NCBI RefSeq assembly: GCF_003664035.1
Contig: NZ_RCCK01000010.1
Span: 372,001-436,000, forward strand
Length of the DNA: 64,000 bases
Source of the DNA: Pedobacter alluvionis
GTDB taxonomy: Bacteria; Bacteroidota; Bacteroidia; Sphingobacteriales; Sphingobacteriaceae
Reading direction: 5' to 3'
The notes beneath the pieces were generated by a model, which was not told the DNA's origin, made no database searches, and saw only the letters and a list, made by a program, of their open reading frames with translations. The position numbers and the translations under genes are program-made. Below, one piece after another: positions 55,258 through 64,000 of the stretch. Within the stretch, counting starts at the first letter, position 1; each line of letters starts with the position of its first letter.

Positions 55258-56529
55258 ATGCTTAACATTCAAACCACAAAACTATTCTGGGCAAGTTGTC
55301 TAGCATTACTAGTCACCTCCCTTTCCTTCGGTATCCGTGCTGGCATAATGAACCAGCTTGGGATCGATTTTCAATTAAGTACCTCACAGTTAGGTACCAT
55401 TACGGCTGCTGCCTTTTGGGGCTTTCCACTGGCCATTGTGGTTGGAGGATTTGTAGTCGATATGATCGGTATGAAACGTTTGCTGGTCATGGCCTTTATC
55501 TTTCACCTTGCCGGCATCATCCTTACCGTTTTTGCGCAGGGCTATTGGAGCTTGTTTTTATCTACCCTGCTGATTGGCATTGCCAACGGTACTGTAGAGG
55601 CCGCCTGTAATCCATTGGTTGCCGCTTTATACCCGGAGAATAAAACAACCAAATTAAATCATTTTCACTTATGGTTTCCCGGAGGTATTGTAATTGGAAC
55701 ACTGCTGGTTACCCTGTTTGTTCACCTTGGACTGGGCTGGAAGGTGCAGGTGGCCATGATGATTATTCCTACTTTAATTTATGGATATCTGTTTTCAAAG
55801 TTAGATTTCCCCGTTACCGAAAGGGTATCATCTGGTTATTCCAGTTCAGATATGTACAAAGCAGTACTTTCCCCATTATTTATTTTTATGTTCATCTGTA
55901 TGTTCGGTACCGCTATTACCGAGTTGTTTACAGGGCAATGGATAGGCTTACTGCTGAAAAACGTAACAGATAATGCCATTTTATTGCTTACCCTTACAAC
56001 CGGGATCATGGTAATTGGCCGGGGTTTTGCCGAACCTGTAGTGCACCGTCTTGCTCCTCAGGGTGTACTGCTTTTATCTGCAGTATTTGCTGCAGCCGGA
56101 CTTTACATGCTGAGCACTTTTACGGGAAATTCAGTTTTCTTCGCTGCAATTGTTTTCGGTATAGGCGTTTGTTATTTCTGGCCAACGATGATCGGTTTCG
56201 TCGCTGAAAATGTTCCTAAATCGGGAGCACTGGGCTTAAACCTAATGGGGGGCGCGGGAATGTTTGCTGTTTCTATTTATACCATGTTTATGGGTAGTTT
56301 TTACGATAGCCTGATTGTTAAACATTTACCAACTGGTGCTTCGTTTGATGCATATTTAAAAGCTCCCGAAAATTCTGCATTTGCGCAGGCGCTTGCCAAT
56401 GCCAAAAATCTGGCGGGTCCTGAAATTCTGCGCGCTACATTGATCATTCCAATAATATTAATTGTGGCTTTTGGCGGATTGGTAATCTACCTGCGTTCAC
56501 GAAAAAAGGCCAGCGTTGTAGCATCATAA
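55258..56529 (+). CDS. FucP-like sugar MFS transporter
   Basis: A 423-residue inner-membrane permease with twelve helices. The FucP/GluP subgroup pattern is seen in the first helices (FGIRAGIMNQLGIDFQLSTSQLGT, FWGFPLAIVVGGFVVDMIGMKR). It probably imports a hexose or fucose with protons. It has no sugar-catabolic neighbour, so its substrate is unknown. A strong terminator follows. Confidence 0.88.
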   Translation: MLNIQTTKLFWASCLALLVTSLSFGIRAGIMNQLGIDFQLSTSQLGTITAAAFWGFPLAIVVGGFVVDMIGMKRLLVMAFIFHLAGIILTVFAQGYWSLFLSTLLIGIANGTVEAACNPLVAALYPENKTTKLNHFHLWFPGGIVIGTLLVTLFVHLGLGWKVQVAMMIIPTLIYGYLFSKLDFPVTERVSSGYSSSDMYKAVLSPLFIFMFICMFGTAITELFTGQWIGLLLKNVTDNAILLLTLTTGIMVIGRGFAEPVVHRLAPQGVLLLSAVFAAAGLYMLSTFTGNSVFFAAIVFGIGVCYFWPTMIGFVAENVPKSGALGLNLMGGAGMFAVSIYTMFMGSFYDSLIVKHLPTGASFDAYLKAPENSAFAQALANAKNLAGPEILRATLIIPIILIVAFGGLVIYLRSRKKASVVAS

Positions 56530-56577
56530 TTGATGGATGATGATGTTATAGACTATCCGTCTGATATATGAGAAGAA

Positions 56578-56640
56578 TAATAGCTACAAGTTTATGATGT
56601 TAAATTGATCATAACTTGTAGCTATTTGAGTTTTTATTTT
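56578..56640. terminator. Long hairpin terminator
   Basis: AATAGCTACAAGTTTATGAT pairs with GATCATAACTTGTAGCTATT (one bulge), followed by TTTTTATTTTTT. It lies between the convergent transporter and peptidase genes. Confidence 0.8.
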
Positions 56641-56672
56641 TTCTGCCGCTGTATCGTTCTTCAATAAATTAA

Positions 56673-57368
56673 TTATAACAAGGAACTACCTGGCGGGCAC
56701 TCATACGGAGCTTTGCCTGCTTCAAAAATTCTTGTGTTTTCACTGCCTTCAGTAGTTGTTTTATTATTTAATATCCTGATCCAATTGCCTTCACGCAAGC
56801 CTATTACTTTAGTATCGTTCTGGGTTAGAAATTCCATAATCCTCGTTTCCCTTGTTTCTCCGTTATGTTTTAACTCCGGATTTGGGTCAAGATAATGAGG
56901 GTTAAGGTTAAAAGGAGCCAAACCCATACATTCAAAAGAGGCAGGGTACACGATAGGCATATCATTGGTGGTTTTCATATTCAAGCCACCAATATTGCTT
57001 CCGGCACTACAGCCCAGATAAGGTTTGCCCAGTTTAATGTTTTCACAAAGATGCTTCATCAATCCAAGCTCATGGAGTGTTTTTACCAGAAGAAAGGTAT
57101 TTCCTCCACCAGTAAAAAATCCTTTGGCTGCATCAATAGCGCGAATGGGGTCATTAAATTCATGCAGACCTTTAACGCTGATATTTAGCTGGGAGAAAAA
57201 TTCGCGGACTTTGCCCGTATACGCTTCATGTGAAATGCCTCCAGGTCTTGCAAAAGGAATAAATACAATTTCATCTATTCCAGCAAACAGCTTAATAATT
57301 TCATCTTTTAGGTATTCGAGGTAATTGCCGCCAAATAGGGTAGAAGTAGAAGCGAGGATGACATTCAT
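56673..57368 (-). CDS. pepE: Peptidase E (alpha-aspartyl dipeptidase)
   Basis: The ATG at 57368 gives MNVILASTSTLFGG and 231 residues, matching E. coli PepE (229). The catalytic Ser121 lies in LGCSAGSN, with His158 in NPHYLDP and the FFTGGGNTF loop near 84-92. It cuts dipeptides with N-terminal aspartate. An earlier TTG in frame adds 24 residues without a family match. Confidence 0.92.
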   Translation of the reverse strand: MNVILASTSTLFGGNYLEYLKDEIIKLFAGIDEIVFIPFARPGGISHEAYTGKVREFFSQLNISVKGLHEFNDPIRAIDAAKGFFTGGGNTFLLVKTLHELGLMKHLCENIKLGKPYLGCSAGSNIGGLNMKTTNDMPIVYPASFECMGLAPFNLNPHYLDPNPELKHNGETRETRIMEFLTQNDTKVIGLREGNWIRILNNKTTTEGSENTRIFEAGKAPYECPPGSSLL

Positions 57369-57800
57369 TTTGTTGTGCTTTATAGGCAATAATAATGTTT
57401 TTCTATTAAAATAATTGTCCTTTGATCCAATAACCACCAATAGTTCTTTGTGTCGTGTTTAATACGTTACTTACTTTGATTGTACAAAAAGAAAAATTAG
57501 CTTTTGTTTAATTAAACAATTTAAATTTTTCTCTTTACTTTCCAGCATGAAAGATCCCCGCAGGAAGAAATCCTGTTTTTATGAAAATGGCATTGAATAT
57601 CCTTTAGAAGGAAAGGGAATCTAGAAGCAGTAAACCACAAAAAAGAAAAAGGGCTGCTATGGATGATGAATTCAGAAGCAATCTAATTGCAGGCTAAATG
57701 TTACAAGCGATTCCCCGGTATATAATATAGTCGTGCAGATATATTTGTATTTATTATATATCTTACAGTGCCGATCAGACTCAACCTGTAGGCTAAATGC
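57369..57800. other. Intergenic region before the PAS kinase
   Basis: 432 AT-rich bases without a recognisable gene, repeat or consensus promoter. Confidence 0.35.
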
Positions 57801-58880
57801 ATGCAAAACAAAACCGAGCGAATCAGTGCACTTGTCGAACTCAACGAAGAACTGGAAAACTATTTCAGAAATACGATTATTCCCCAGCTGTTTGTCGATG
57901 CACATCTGATACTGAGAAAATTCACGCCTCCGGCCATGCGCCAGTTCAGTTTAAAGTATACTGATGTAGGAAGGCCTATTGAAGATATCAGTGAAAATTT
58001 TCGTTTTCCAACTATTATCGATAACATAAAGCATGTTATTGATTGCGGGGAAGTGCTGGAAAAGGAAATCCAGACAACAGACCTGCGTTGGTATCAGATG
58101 AACATTCTGCCTTATATTGTCCAGCGCGATAAGAAGACCAATGGCGTGATTATCACTTTTGTGGAAATTACCATGCGGATACGCGATTTAAAGGAACAGG
58201 AAAAACTGATTGCTGAACATGAGCTGCTTCTGGACACTATTTCGCATGATATAAAAACGCCGCTCACCAGTCTGGGCCTTACGATCGACATGCTGAGGAA
58301 ACTGCCAGAAAAAGGTATGGAACGTTTTCCGGTTCTTTTGGAAAAGGTGGAAAATAGCCTGACCAAAATGCAACAAATCATTTACGAGCTAACCGATTCC
58401 CGTGAGCAGGAGCATCGTTATAAGGCAGTGGAAGAACTGCTCGATTTTGAACATATTCTGGAGGATGTTAGGCTCACACTTGCCCCGCAGATAATTGAAT
58501 CGTCTGGAAGGATAAAAACTGATATCGGTTTTTCCGAAATCTTATATATCCGTCGTAAACTGCGTAGCATAATCTATAACCTGGTCAATAATGCCATAAA
58601 ATACCGTTCAAAGGAAAGAAAACCGGAAATACTTATTAAAACCCATCGTGAAGGGGATTTTATGGTAATTGCCGTAGAAGATAACGGAATGGGAATTGCT
58701 CAACATAACCTAAGCGATATCTTCGGAAAATACCAACGGGTCTCGCAATCTGGTGAGGGCTCAGGTATTGGGCTGTACCTTGTTAAGGAAATTATAACGG
58801 CTTCGGGTGGAAAGATTACTGTAAATAGTAATTTGGGAGAGGGGTCTGTATTTACCGTTTACCTGAAAATCAAGAATTAA
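57801..58880 (+). CDS. Soluble PAS-domain histidine kinase
   Basis: A 359-residue protein without membrane helices. The N-terminal PAS domain (about 22-125) resembles that of CheB/CheR fusion proteins (FVDAHLILRKFTPPAMRQFS, DLRWYQMNILPYI). A short coiled helix leads to HisKA with His149 (LDTISHDIKTPLT), and the HATPase domain has VEDNGMGI and GEGSGIGLYLV boxes. It lacks a receiver and has no regulator gene nearby. Such kinases in Bacteroidota often serve phosphorelays sensing internal signals. Confidence 0.9.
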   Translation: MQNKTERISALVELNEELENYFRNTIIPQLFVDAHLILRKFTPPAMRQFSLKYTDVGRPIEDISENFRFPTIIDNIKHVIDCGEVLEKEIQTTDLRWYQMNILPYIVQRDKKTNGVIITFVEITMRIRDLKEQEKLIAEHELLLDTISHDIKTPLTSLGLTIDMLRKLPEKGMERFPVLLEKVENSLTKMQQIIYELTDSREQEHRYKAVEELLDFEHILEDVRLTLAPQIIESSGRIKTDIGFSEILYIRRKLRSIIYNLVNNAIKYRSKERKPEILIKTHREGDFMVIAVEDNGMGIAQHNLSDIFGKYQRVSQSGEGSGIGLYLVKEIITASGGKITVNSNLGEGSVFTVYLKIKN

Positions 58881-58970
58881 TCTTTTGTAAATCAACGCTG
58901 TTTTTACAATGTAAAGAACCTTAAAGAATTGATATTTGTCATTATTTTTTTGCCTTGCGAAAGTAAAGAC

Positions 58971-58993
58971 AAAGGCCACTCACGGTGGCCTTT
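58971..58993 (-). terminator. Terminator of the exopolysaccharide operon
   Basis: AAAGGCCACCGTGAGTGGCCTTT on the - strand: a 9-bp stem with CGTGA loop region and a T-rich tail (TTTGTCTTT). It lies 18 bases after the WcaF-like gene. Confidence 0.65.
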
Positions 58994-59011
58994 AATAGGT
59001 AATTATAAAAA

Positions 59012-59572
59012 TTAAATCTTATCTTCTATTATACGTTCTTTGATCTTAACAGCCGGGTTACCCTGGTAAATGGTGTAGGGCATCAGGTTTTTAGTCGCTA
59101 TACTTCCCATCGTCAGTACTGAGTGGCTATACAGAGTTACCCCGGGGCAAACCTGGGCCGATGCACCGATCCATACGCCGTCTTCAACTACTATGGGAGC
59201 AGTTATCAGATCAAAACTGGTCGCTTTGTAATTATGATTACCCGTAATCAGAATTGCTTGTTGAGATATACAGCAGTTTTTACCTATTTTAACCTGATCA
59301 AGGTTATCGATATAACAATCGGCTAGCCAACTATAATCGCCCAGCTCCAGCTTCCAGGGATATTTAATATGGATACCTGGTTTTATACGTACTTCTTTAC
59401 CGATTTTGGCACCAAATAATCTTAAAAAAGAAACAAGTACTGAGCTGAATGGCATCATACGGCTCTTAAAAATGATAATATCTGTAAAATACCACAAAAA
59501 CTGTTTGATTACGGAAGCACCAATTTTAAAATTTCCGGTATCGAAATTCTTATGTAACTGCGTTTTTAACAA
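59012..59572 (-). CDS. WcaF-like hexapeptide acetyltransferase
   Basis: A 186-residue left-handed beta-helix protein. The repeats lie around GKEVRIKPGIHIKYPWKLEL, GKNCCISQQAILITGNHNY and GAQV-type turns (IGASAQVCPGVTL), with the catalytic His in GNHNYKA. These enzymes O-acetylate sugars of exopolysaccharide. The start is TTG at 59572, since TAA lies directly upstream in frame and the next ATG is too late. It is the last gene of the cluster, 12 bases after the exosortase gene. Confidence 0.86.
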   Translation of the reverse strand: MLKTQLHKNFDTGNFKIGASVIKQFLWYFTDIIIFKSRMMPFSSVLVSFLRLFGAKIGKEVRIKPGIHIKYPWKLELGDYSWLADCYIDNLDQVKIGKNCCISQQAILITGNHNYKATSFDLITAPIVVEDGVWIGASAQVCPGVTLYSHSVLTMGSIATKNLMPYTIYQGNPAVKIKERIIEDKI

Positions 59573-59584
59573 AATTTACTAATA

Positions 59585-60163
59585 TTATTGAGCATTGACC
59601 GGTTTATTACATCTTTTAATCCAGAGATATAATATGGTAAAAATGGATATATATATAAGGATATTGAATGCTTCATGATGATAATTAAAATTATGGCGCT
59701 GTGATTTAAAAAATCCAAGTAATACACCCAGGCCTGCAATGCGAAGCACATTTAATACGTATATGGTGATTAATCCGATCACCAGCATTTTAAAAGTTGA
59801 TTTCCATGGTGCAGGAAATGCCAGTACAAAAGCAGCTAAAAAGCTCATTACGCCTAAACCCAGGCACGAATAGTTAACCCGCAGATATGGCCCCGATATA
59901 ACCATTACATCCATTTCGTTATAGATGACATAAAAGCCAAAAGCTTTAATAAGCCATACTGCAGGTACGATCAAGGCCGACTTTAAACCCTGTATATAAT
60001 TTAGATGATCGGAGATAAAAGGGTTATAAAACCTGGAACCTGGCATCATCACACTGTTCATAAACAGGTTGCCCTGACTAAAAATGATGTATAACATAAA
60101 CAGGGCAATCACAAATTTGACGGCCTTTTTACTTGCTTCTTTTTTTGCTTCTGCTGGAGTCAT
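59585..60163 (-). CDS. Short exosortase family protein (XrtY-like)
   Basis: A 192-residue integral membrane protein with about five helices. The exosortase catalytic triad is visible: Cys100 in RVNYSCLGLG, Arg141 in NVLRIAGLG and His162 or His163 in NYHHEAFN. Exosortases cleave C-terminal sorting signals (PEP-CTERM-like) and are linked to exopolysaccharide. The small size and the company of glycosyltransferases and a Wzy-like protein match the exosortase-Y type seen in Sphingobacteriaceae. No substrate protein with a sorting tail was found in this window. Confidence 0.82.
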   Translation of the reverse strand: MTPAEAKKEASKKAVKFVIALFMLYIIFSQGNLFMNSVMMPGSRFYNPFISDHLNYIQGLKSALIVPAVWLIKAFGFYVIYNEMDVMVISGPYLRVNYSCLGLGVMSFLAAFVLAFPAPWKSTFKMLVIGLITIYVLNVLRIAGLGVLLGFFKSQRHNFNYHHEAFNILIYISIFTILYLWIKRCNKPVNAQ

Positions 60164-60170
60164 ATCGGTA

Positions 60171-61034
60171 TTATAAATTTAATGGCCTGTCTTTTAGAAT
60201 TACTTTAATTTTTTTATCTACCAGTCTTCTAAACCAGAAGCCTTGAAGATAATGAAATTTAATTCCAGTAGAGCCTTCCAATATACCAAGTTTAAAAAAA
60301 ATCCGGTAGCCAAAGTAAAGATAGGGACGCAATCCGAGTGGAAGTTTCCACCATAATTGTTTTAACCATGCCCGTTTTTCATCAGGGCTACCCAGTAAGT
60401 TGGGCTTTAAACTTTGCATACGTAGCTTTAACATCCTTTCAACCTCTTCTTGCGCCACCAGATCACTATAGCGTTCATGTTTGGCTTTCCAAAAAGCAAT
60501 ATCATTTTCTTTTAGATTTTCTTCCAATATCCAGCCTTTTTTCCAGATTTTGGTTTTACCCGGCACAATAAACCGGTGATCCATGTTCTCGTTCAGATCA
60601 GAAAAACCTATCCCTGTCCTAAACATTTTTAAAAGGTAAAACGGATAGAAAGTACCAAATCTGATCCAGCTTCCCTGAAAGAAGTTTTTGCGGTTAAAGT
60701 AAATACCATTGATATCAGAATGGTCTTCATCTTTAAAGTTGATTAGCATTTCAAATAGCTCCGGTGTAACGGTTTGATCAGCATCGAGGCCAATTGTCCA
60801 GGGTGTTTCCACCTTAAAATTTTTTAAGGCGAAATCCCATTGCCTGGGATGGTTTATAAAAGGATTTTGTTTTACCTCAGCACCATAGTCTTGAGCGATT
60901 TTCTGGGTTTCATCCGTACTTCCGCTATCCAGAATAAATACCCTGGCGTTGAGTTTTTTGATGGATTTCAATAACCTGGGTAGATGAATCTGCTCATTAA
61001 AGGTTAGAATAATGAAACTAAAATTTCGGTTCAT
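60171..61034 (-). CDS. Glycosyltransferase family 2
   Basis: A 287-residue GT-A enzyme. The nucleotide site is SFIILTFNEQIHLPRLLKSI, then DSGSTDETQ and the metal motif DADQT. A C-terminal amphipathic helix (LWWKLPLGLRPYLYFGYRIFF) suggests membrane contact. It adds a sugar during exopolysaccharide synthesis. Donor and acceptor are unknown. It starts 7 bases before the next gene ends, so it is operonic. Confidence 0.9.
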   Translation of the reverse strand: MNRNFSFIILTFNEQIHLPRLLKSIKKLNARVFILDSGSTDETQKIAQDYGAEVKQNPFINHPRQWDFALKNFKVETPWTIGLDADQTVTPELFEMLINFKDEDHSDINGIYFNRKNFFQGSWIRFGTFYPFYLLKMFRTGIGFSDLNENMDHRFIVPGKTKIWKKGWILEENLKENDIAFWKAKHERYSDLVAQEEVERMLKLRMQSLKPNLLGSPDEKRAWLKQLWWKLPLGLRPYLYFGYRIFFKLGILEGSTGIKFHYLQGFWFRRLVDKKIKVILKDRPLNL

Positions 61035-61041
61035 GTAAGCG

Positions 61042-62262
61042 TTAAAGTGCTGATGGCTGGGCTAAAATTTTCTGGTAATAATCCATGTATTGTTCAACCA
61101 AAGTATTATCGTTAAAATCGTCATTGATCAGTAAGCGTGCAATTTCTCTGATTTTTTTTCTTTTTTCAACATCCTGATAGGCCTGAATTATCCCGGTTTT
61201 GATCTCTTCGATATCTAGCCCCGTAATCCATCCCAGGTTTTTATCTGCAACATAATCAGCCAGACCAACAAATTTACTGATCAATACAGCGGTGCCTACA
61301 CCTAAACTTTCAACAATTACGTTAGCAAAATTTTCGTTGTAAGAGGTGAGCGCAGTTAAATCATGCTCTGCCATTAAATTAAACTTGTTCTCATTACTTA
61401 CCAGTCCAAGCCAGATAATCCGATCGCTAATTTTCAGGTTTTCAGCTTTTTCTTTTAAACTTTGCGTATAATCATCATTCCCGTTACCGCCAATGGTTAA
61501 CTGCCATGGGAAATTAATTAGGGATAAAGCCTCAAACAATAATTCGAGACCTTTCTTTTCTTCGATGCGTGAAAGAAAAATGATTTTAAAAAGGTTTTTT
61601 TGATTTTTATTGTCTGATATTTCGTTTTGAATAGTTAACTCTTTTGAGGGTAACTTAACCAGGTTGGAAATTATCCTGATGCTTTTTGGCTTTACAATTG
61701 CTGATACGTCTCTTTTTTCCTGATTGCTCGTAGCATGGATATGGCAATATTTTAATAACTGATTGCCCATTAATTTATGAATGCATCGCTTAAAAAATGA
61801 ATTCCGGTTACCAAACGTATAGGTGGTAAGCATTCCCCTGGGAGACAAAACCACAGGTATTTTATACCATTTGGCAACTAAACAACTCAAAACCGAAACT
61901 AAATTCCACCAGGAATGGATGTGGATAATGAGTTTGGAGTTTTGACTTTGGAGGATTTCTTTCCTCAATTTCATTAACAGTGGAGGAGAAAAGTGACTGT
62001 GATCTTTTGTCCAGCGTTTAAAATAGCTTACTGCTACGTTATCAATTAAAATAGGTGTATCAGTGTCTAGCTGTAGTTCTTCAGTTCCATTGGCAGTTGT
62101 AGTTAATACCTTTAGGTCATTTATAGCAGTCTTATCTTTCCCATCCGCTATCTGCCTGTCGCTAAAGGTCGTTAACGCCTCACATAACTTCGCTACACTT
62201 TGTATAGGTCCACCGTATACATAAGCGGGTTTATAGGAGGCTGTAATATGGATAATTTTCAT
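61042..62262 (-). CDS. Glycosyltransferase family 4
   Basis: A 406-residue GT-B enzyme. The acceptor half starts HITASYKPAYVYGGPIQSVAKL and the donor half has IIFLSRIEEKKGLELLFEAL, then TALTSYNENFANVIVESLG with the E-x7-E pattern. This protein family is usually found beside short exosortases in Bacteroidota (judged from the neighbours here and recollection of that gene family). It makes part of an exported polysaccharide. Confidence 0.9.
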   Translation of the reverse strand: MKIIHITASYKPAYVYGGPIQSVAKLCEALTTFSDRQIADGKDKTAINDLKVLTTTANGTEELQLDTDTPILIDNVAVSYFKRWTKDHSHFSPPLLMKLRKEILQSQNSKLIIHIHSWWNLVSVLSCLVAKWYKIPVVLSPRGMLTTYTFGNRNSFFKRCIHKLMGNQLLKYCHIHATSNQEKRDVSAIVKPKSIRIISNLVKLPSKELTIQNEISDNKNQKNLFKIIFLSRIEEKKGLELLFEALSLINFPWQLTIGGNGNDDYTQSLKEKAENLKISDRIIWLGLVSNENKFNLMAEHDLTALTSYNENFANVIVESLGVGTAVLISKFVGLADYVADKNLGWITGLDIEEIKTGIIQAYQDVEKRKKIREIARLLINDDFNDNTLVEQYMDYYQKILAQPSAL

Positions 62263-62275
62263 TTGTTAAAATTAG

Positions 62276-63688
62276 TCAAAATTTGGGATTTAATACTTTT
62301 ATCGTTCTGAGTAGATAAAATAGGAACCACATAATTACATAGCCCCAAAAAATATTATTGAACATGAATTCGAAGTTATTTCCCCGCCAAAGTCCCTGAA
62401 AAATACTGTTAAACATAATTACGCAACCTAATTCGTAACCGCCAAATATCTCCTCAGCTTTATCTGACAGGTGTTGTACCAGCATTCCGTATAACAACAT
62501 AAAAAAGAAAACTCCAGAGATACCAAAGCTTAAATAAGCATCAACAACAGGCCGGGTTTTAGCAGAAACTGTCGACGTTTGATGTGCCACCCCCGCATCG
62601 TAAACCCGCTGCATCGAAACGGTTTCCATGTTGGGTTTATCTGACCAAAAAATTCTGGGGATGAGTCCTTCCAAAGAATTTTCTACTATTTCCCAATCAT
62701 AATAAGGATGATGGCTGGGAACATAATCGACAAATTGTGTGAACATTTCTATTTCGCTTAACCTTCTGGTAAGAAAGCCCCAGTTCGTCTCCTCAATTTT
62801 TTCTTTATTTTTAGTACTCAGATTTTCGAAAGCCTCACTCTGTGCTTCTTCTGCGCTAACCTCACCACTCCAGCTTTGCCGAACGGTATTGTTATAGGTA
62901 GGCAAGAAGTAAAGCAATACATAAGCCACAGGAATAGCCAAATAGAGGATTAACTTCTTGTAATAGGGAAAGAATACACAAGCAATTACAATAATATTGA
63001 TAATAATTGGTTCCTTATAGCCAGATAATGAGGCGTGTAAAAAGTTAAGAAAGAAAATTGTGGCGCCTATACCCAGGTATTTAATGTTTTTGATTTTGAA
63101 ACCTTTAACAAATAAAACTGCTGCACAAGAGATTCCGACCAAAGTAAGTGGTAAAGCGATCTGGCTAAGACCTGAAAAACTTTGTGCTAATGAACCAATT
63201 CCAAAAACAATAATGCCGAGCCAGATTAAAAAATCATCATCTTCAAAGGTTTTTATACTTTTAGCCCTGATATGCTGCTTTTGGACTAAAAGCATGCCCG
63301 TAACCAATGCCGCATGAGCCAATAAACAAATTCGCTGGCAACTGGCAATGATTGCTGTTTGTTCATTTTCTTTAAATTGTGCGCCATAATTAATCTCCGT
63401 TAAATACCTGTAACCCAAATGATCCATAAAATAAAATATAGATGTAGTACACATAAAACCTGCAAATACGAGCTGCGTGAGGAATAAGGGGCGCATAATT
63501 TGCTTGTGGATAGGCAAATCCTGCTTAATAATGGCTACCGGAGATAATATGGTGGTATAGAAGATAAAAAGTGAACCAAACCAGGCCATAAAATAAGATA
63601 TGATTGGACTATTGATTAATGAATATGAAACCAAAACAGGAAGGTACAATGTTAGAATAAGTTTCGTAGGGTTGCTATTTTGCATCAT
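62276..63688 (-). CDS. Wzy-like polysaccharide polymerase
   Basis: A 470-residue membrane protein with about ten to twelve helices and a large periplasmic loop (about 290-355, SAEEAQSEAFENLSTKNKEK). The layout matches O-antigen polymerase-like proteins. The start is ATG 63688 (or 63685); an upstream TTG three codons earlier is also open. The gene begins 14 bases inside a reading frame that ends at 63675. Its place in an exosortase cluster suggests it joins repeat units of an exported glycan. Confidence 0.8.
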   Translation of the reverse strand: MMQNSNPTKLILTLYLPVLVSYSLINSPIISYFMAWFGSLFIFYTTILSPVAIIKQDLPIHKQIMRPLFLTQLVFAGFMCTTSIFYFMDHLGYRYLTEINYGAQFKENEQTAIIASCQRICLLAHAALVTGMLLVQKQHIRAKSIKTFEDDDFLIWLGIIVFGIGSLAQSFSGLSQIALPLTLVGISCAAVLFVKGFKIKNIKYLGIGATIFFLNFLHASLSGYKEPIIINIIVIACVFFPYYKKLILYLAIPVAYVLLYFLPTYNNTVRQSWSGEVSAEEAQSEAFENLSTKNKEKIEETNWGFLTRRLSEIEMFTQFVDYVPSHHPYYDWEIVENSLEGLIPRIFWSDKPNMETVSMQRVYDAGVAHQTSTVSAKTRPVVDAYLSFGISGVFFFMLLYGMLVQHLSDKAEEIFGGYELGCVIMFNSIFQGLWRGNNFEFMFNNIFWGYVIMWFLFYLLRTIKVLNPKF

Positions 63689-63806
63689 TATTATCAAATA
63701 GTGTCTGGAATTGTTTCACCTGTTTTTCGAAAGTCCAATTTTGAATAATATATTGGGATTGGTTTAAAACCAGAGCGTAATATCGTAATATTTGGACGGG
63801 GTAGGT

Positions 63807-64000
63807 TTAATGATGACTAGTTTTATCAAGCTCGTTATTCGATAGTATGCTGTTAAAAAGGTCAATTTGTTTTTTTGTCAGATAATCTGACCTATATTTC
63901 TCAAATTCTTGCCAATTGGTTAATGGCGTAACCTTCAGTTTTACATTATTAAAATACAATTTAAACACAACAAACGCCTGATCTATATCACTCTCCAAAG
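63807..64000 (-). CDS. Partial CDS running off the right edge
   Basis: The last 63 codons of an ORF that stays open to the window end (LYFNNVKLKVTPLTNWQEF, ending NNELDKTSHH). The TAA at 63807-63809 is followed in the same frame by 43 more codons (TYPVQILRYYALVLNQSQY, later WTFEKQVKQFQTLF) up to 63675, resembling the C-terminus of a glycosyltransferase. The stop may therefore be a nonsense change, or the tail may be a separate remnant. The family is not recognised. Confidence 0.45.
   Translation of the reverse strand, partial: LESDIDQAFVVFKLYFNNVKLKVTPLTNWQEFEKYRSDYLTKKQIDLFNSILSNNELDKTSHH

Overview
The window looks like a chromosomal segment of a Bacteroidota bacterium of the Sphingobacteriaceae, most like Pedobacter. 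The reasons are AT-rich coding sequence, SusC/SusD pairs, FimA/Mfa-type (type V) pilins, Reg_prop-type sensor kinases, DUF3575, DUF3823 and DUF2807 proteins, a short exosortase with capsule-type genes, and a tRNA-Ser promoter that fits the Bacteroidota consensus TTTG-N19-TAnnTTTG. The genus is inferred by recognition, not by alignment. No prophage, complete insertion sequence, CRISPR array or rRNA was seen.

Layout: 0.25-2.7 kb (+) stress genes: a tandem UspA protein, an AdhP-like alcohol dehydrogenase and a PPOX-type flavoprotein. 2.8-9.0 kb (-) an OmpR-type regulator and kinase, followed by a magnesium transport operon: leader peptide, start-masking hairpin, mgtC, mgtA and an overlapping 49-residue membrane peptide. 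It ends in an RND adaptor gene cut short at a tRNA-Ser 3' fragment. 9.5-18.3 kb (+) a type V pilus locus: DUF3575 protein, Mfa1-like pilin, FimB/Mfa2-like lipoprotein, two more FimA-fold lipoproteins (one with a lectin-like tip), a clostripain-family protease lipoprotein and a thioredoxin-like lipoprotein. Its genes are separated by related RNA hairpins. 18.4-21.4 kb (+) a class A beta-lactamase and two tandem AraC-type regulators. 21.5-25.2 kb a small accessory patch: a broken REP-associated transposase between REP palindromes, a TNT-domain lipoprotein with a probable immunity gene, a secreted unknown, and tRNA-Ser(UGA).

26.4-44.9 kb is a polysaccharide utilisation locus. A Reg_prop/Y_Y_Y kinase and a separate REC-AraC regulator (-), which together equal one classical hybrid two-component system, face a SusC-SusD-DUF3823-GH43-GH43-GH-A-GH2-GH43 array (+). 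A 1.6 kb repeat-filled gap separates the two sides. Three GH43 enzymes plus a GH2 suggest an arabinose- or xylose-decorated plant glycan, but the substrate is not proven. 45-58.9 kb holds mixed housekeeping and envelope genes: a membrane protein, GNAT, MOSC, MscS, PRC-barrel, DUF2807, an FucP-like sugar transporter, peptidase E and a soluble PAS kinase. 59-64 kb (-) is an exopolysaccharide cluster with a WcaF-like acetyltransferase, a short XrtY-like exosortase, two glycosyltransferases and a Wzy-like polymerase, and it runs off the right edge.

The observations most worth a second look are: (i) the mgtC leader, where a 20-codon ORF stops inside the 5' arm of a 19-bp stem whose 3' arm covers the mgtC start; (ii) the TNT lipoprotein with its zinc-ribbon neighbour; (iii) the pilus locus with covarying intergenic hairpins, a clan CD protease and a shared TYA motif at the expected pilin processing site; (iv) the 49-residue membrane peptide overlapping mgtA; and (v) the tRNA-Ser scar that truncates an efflux adaptor.
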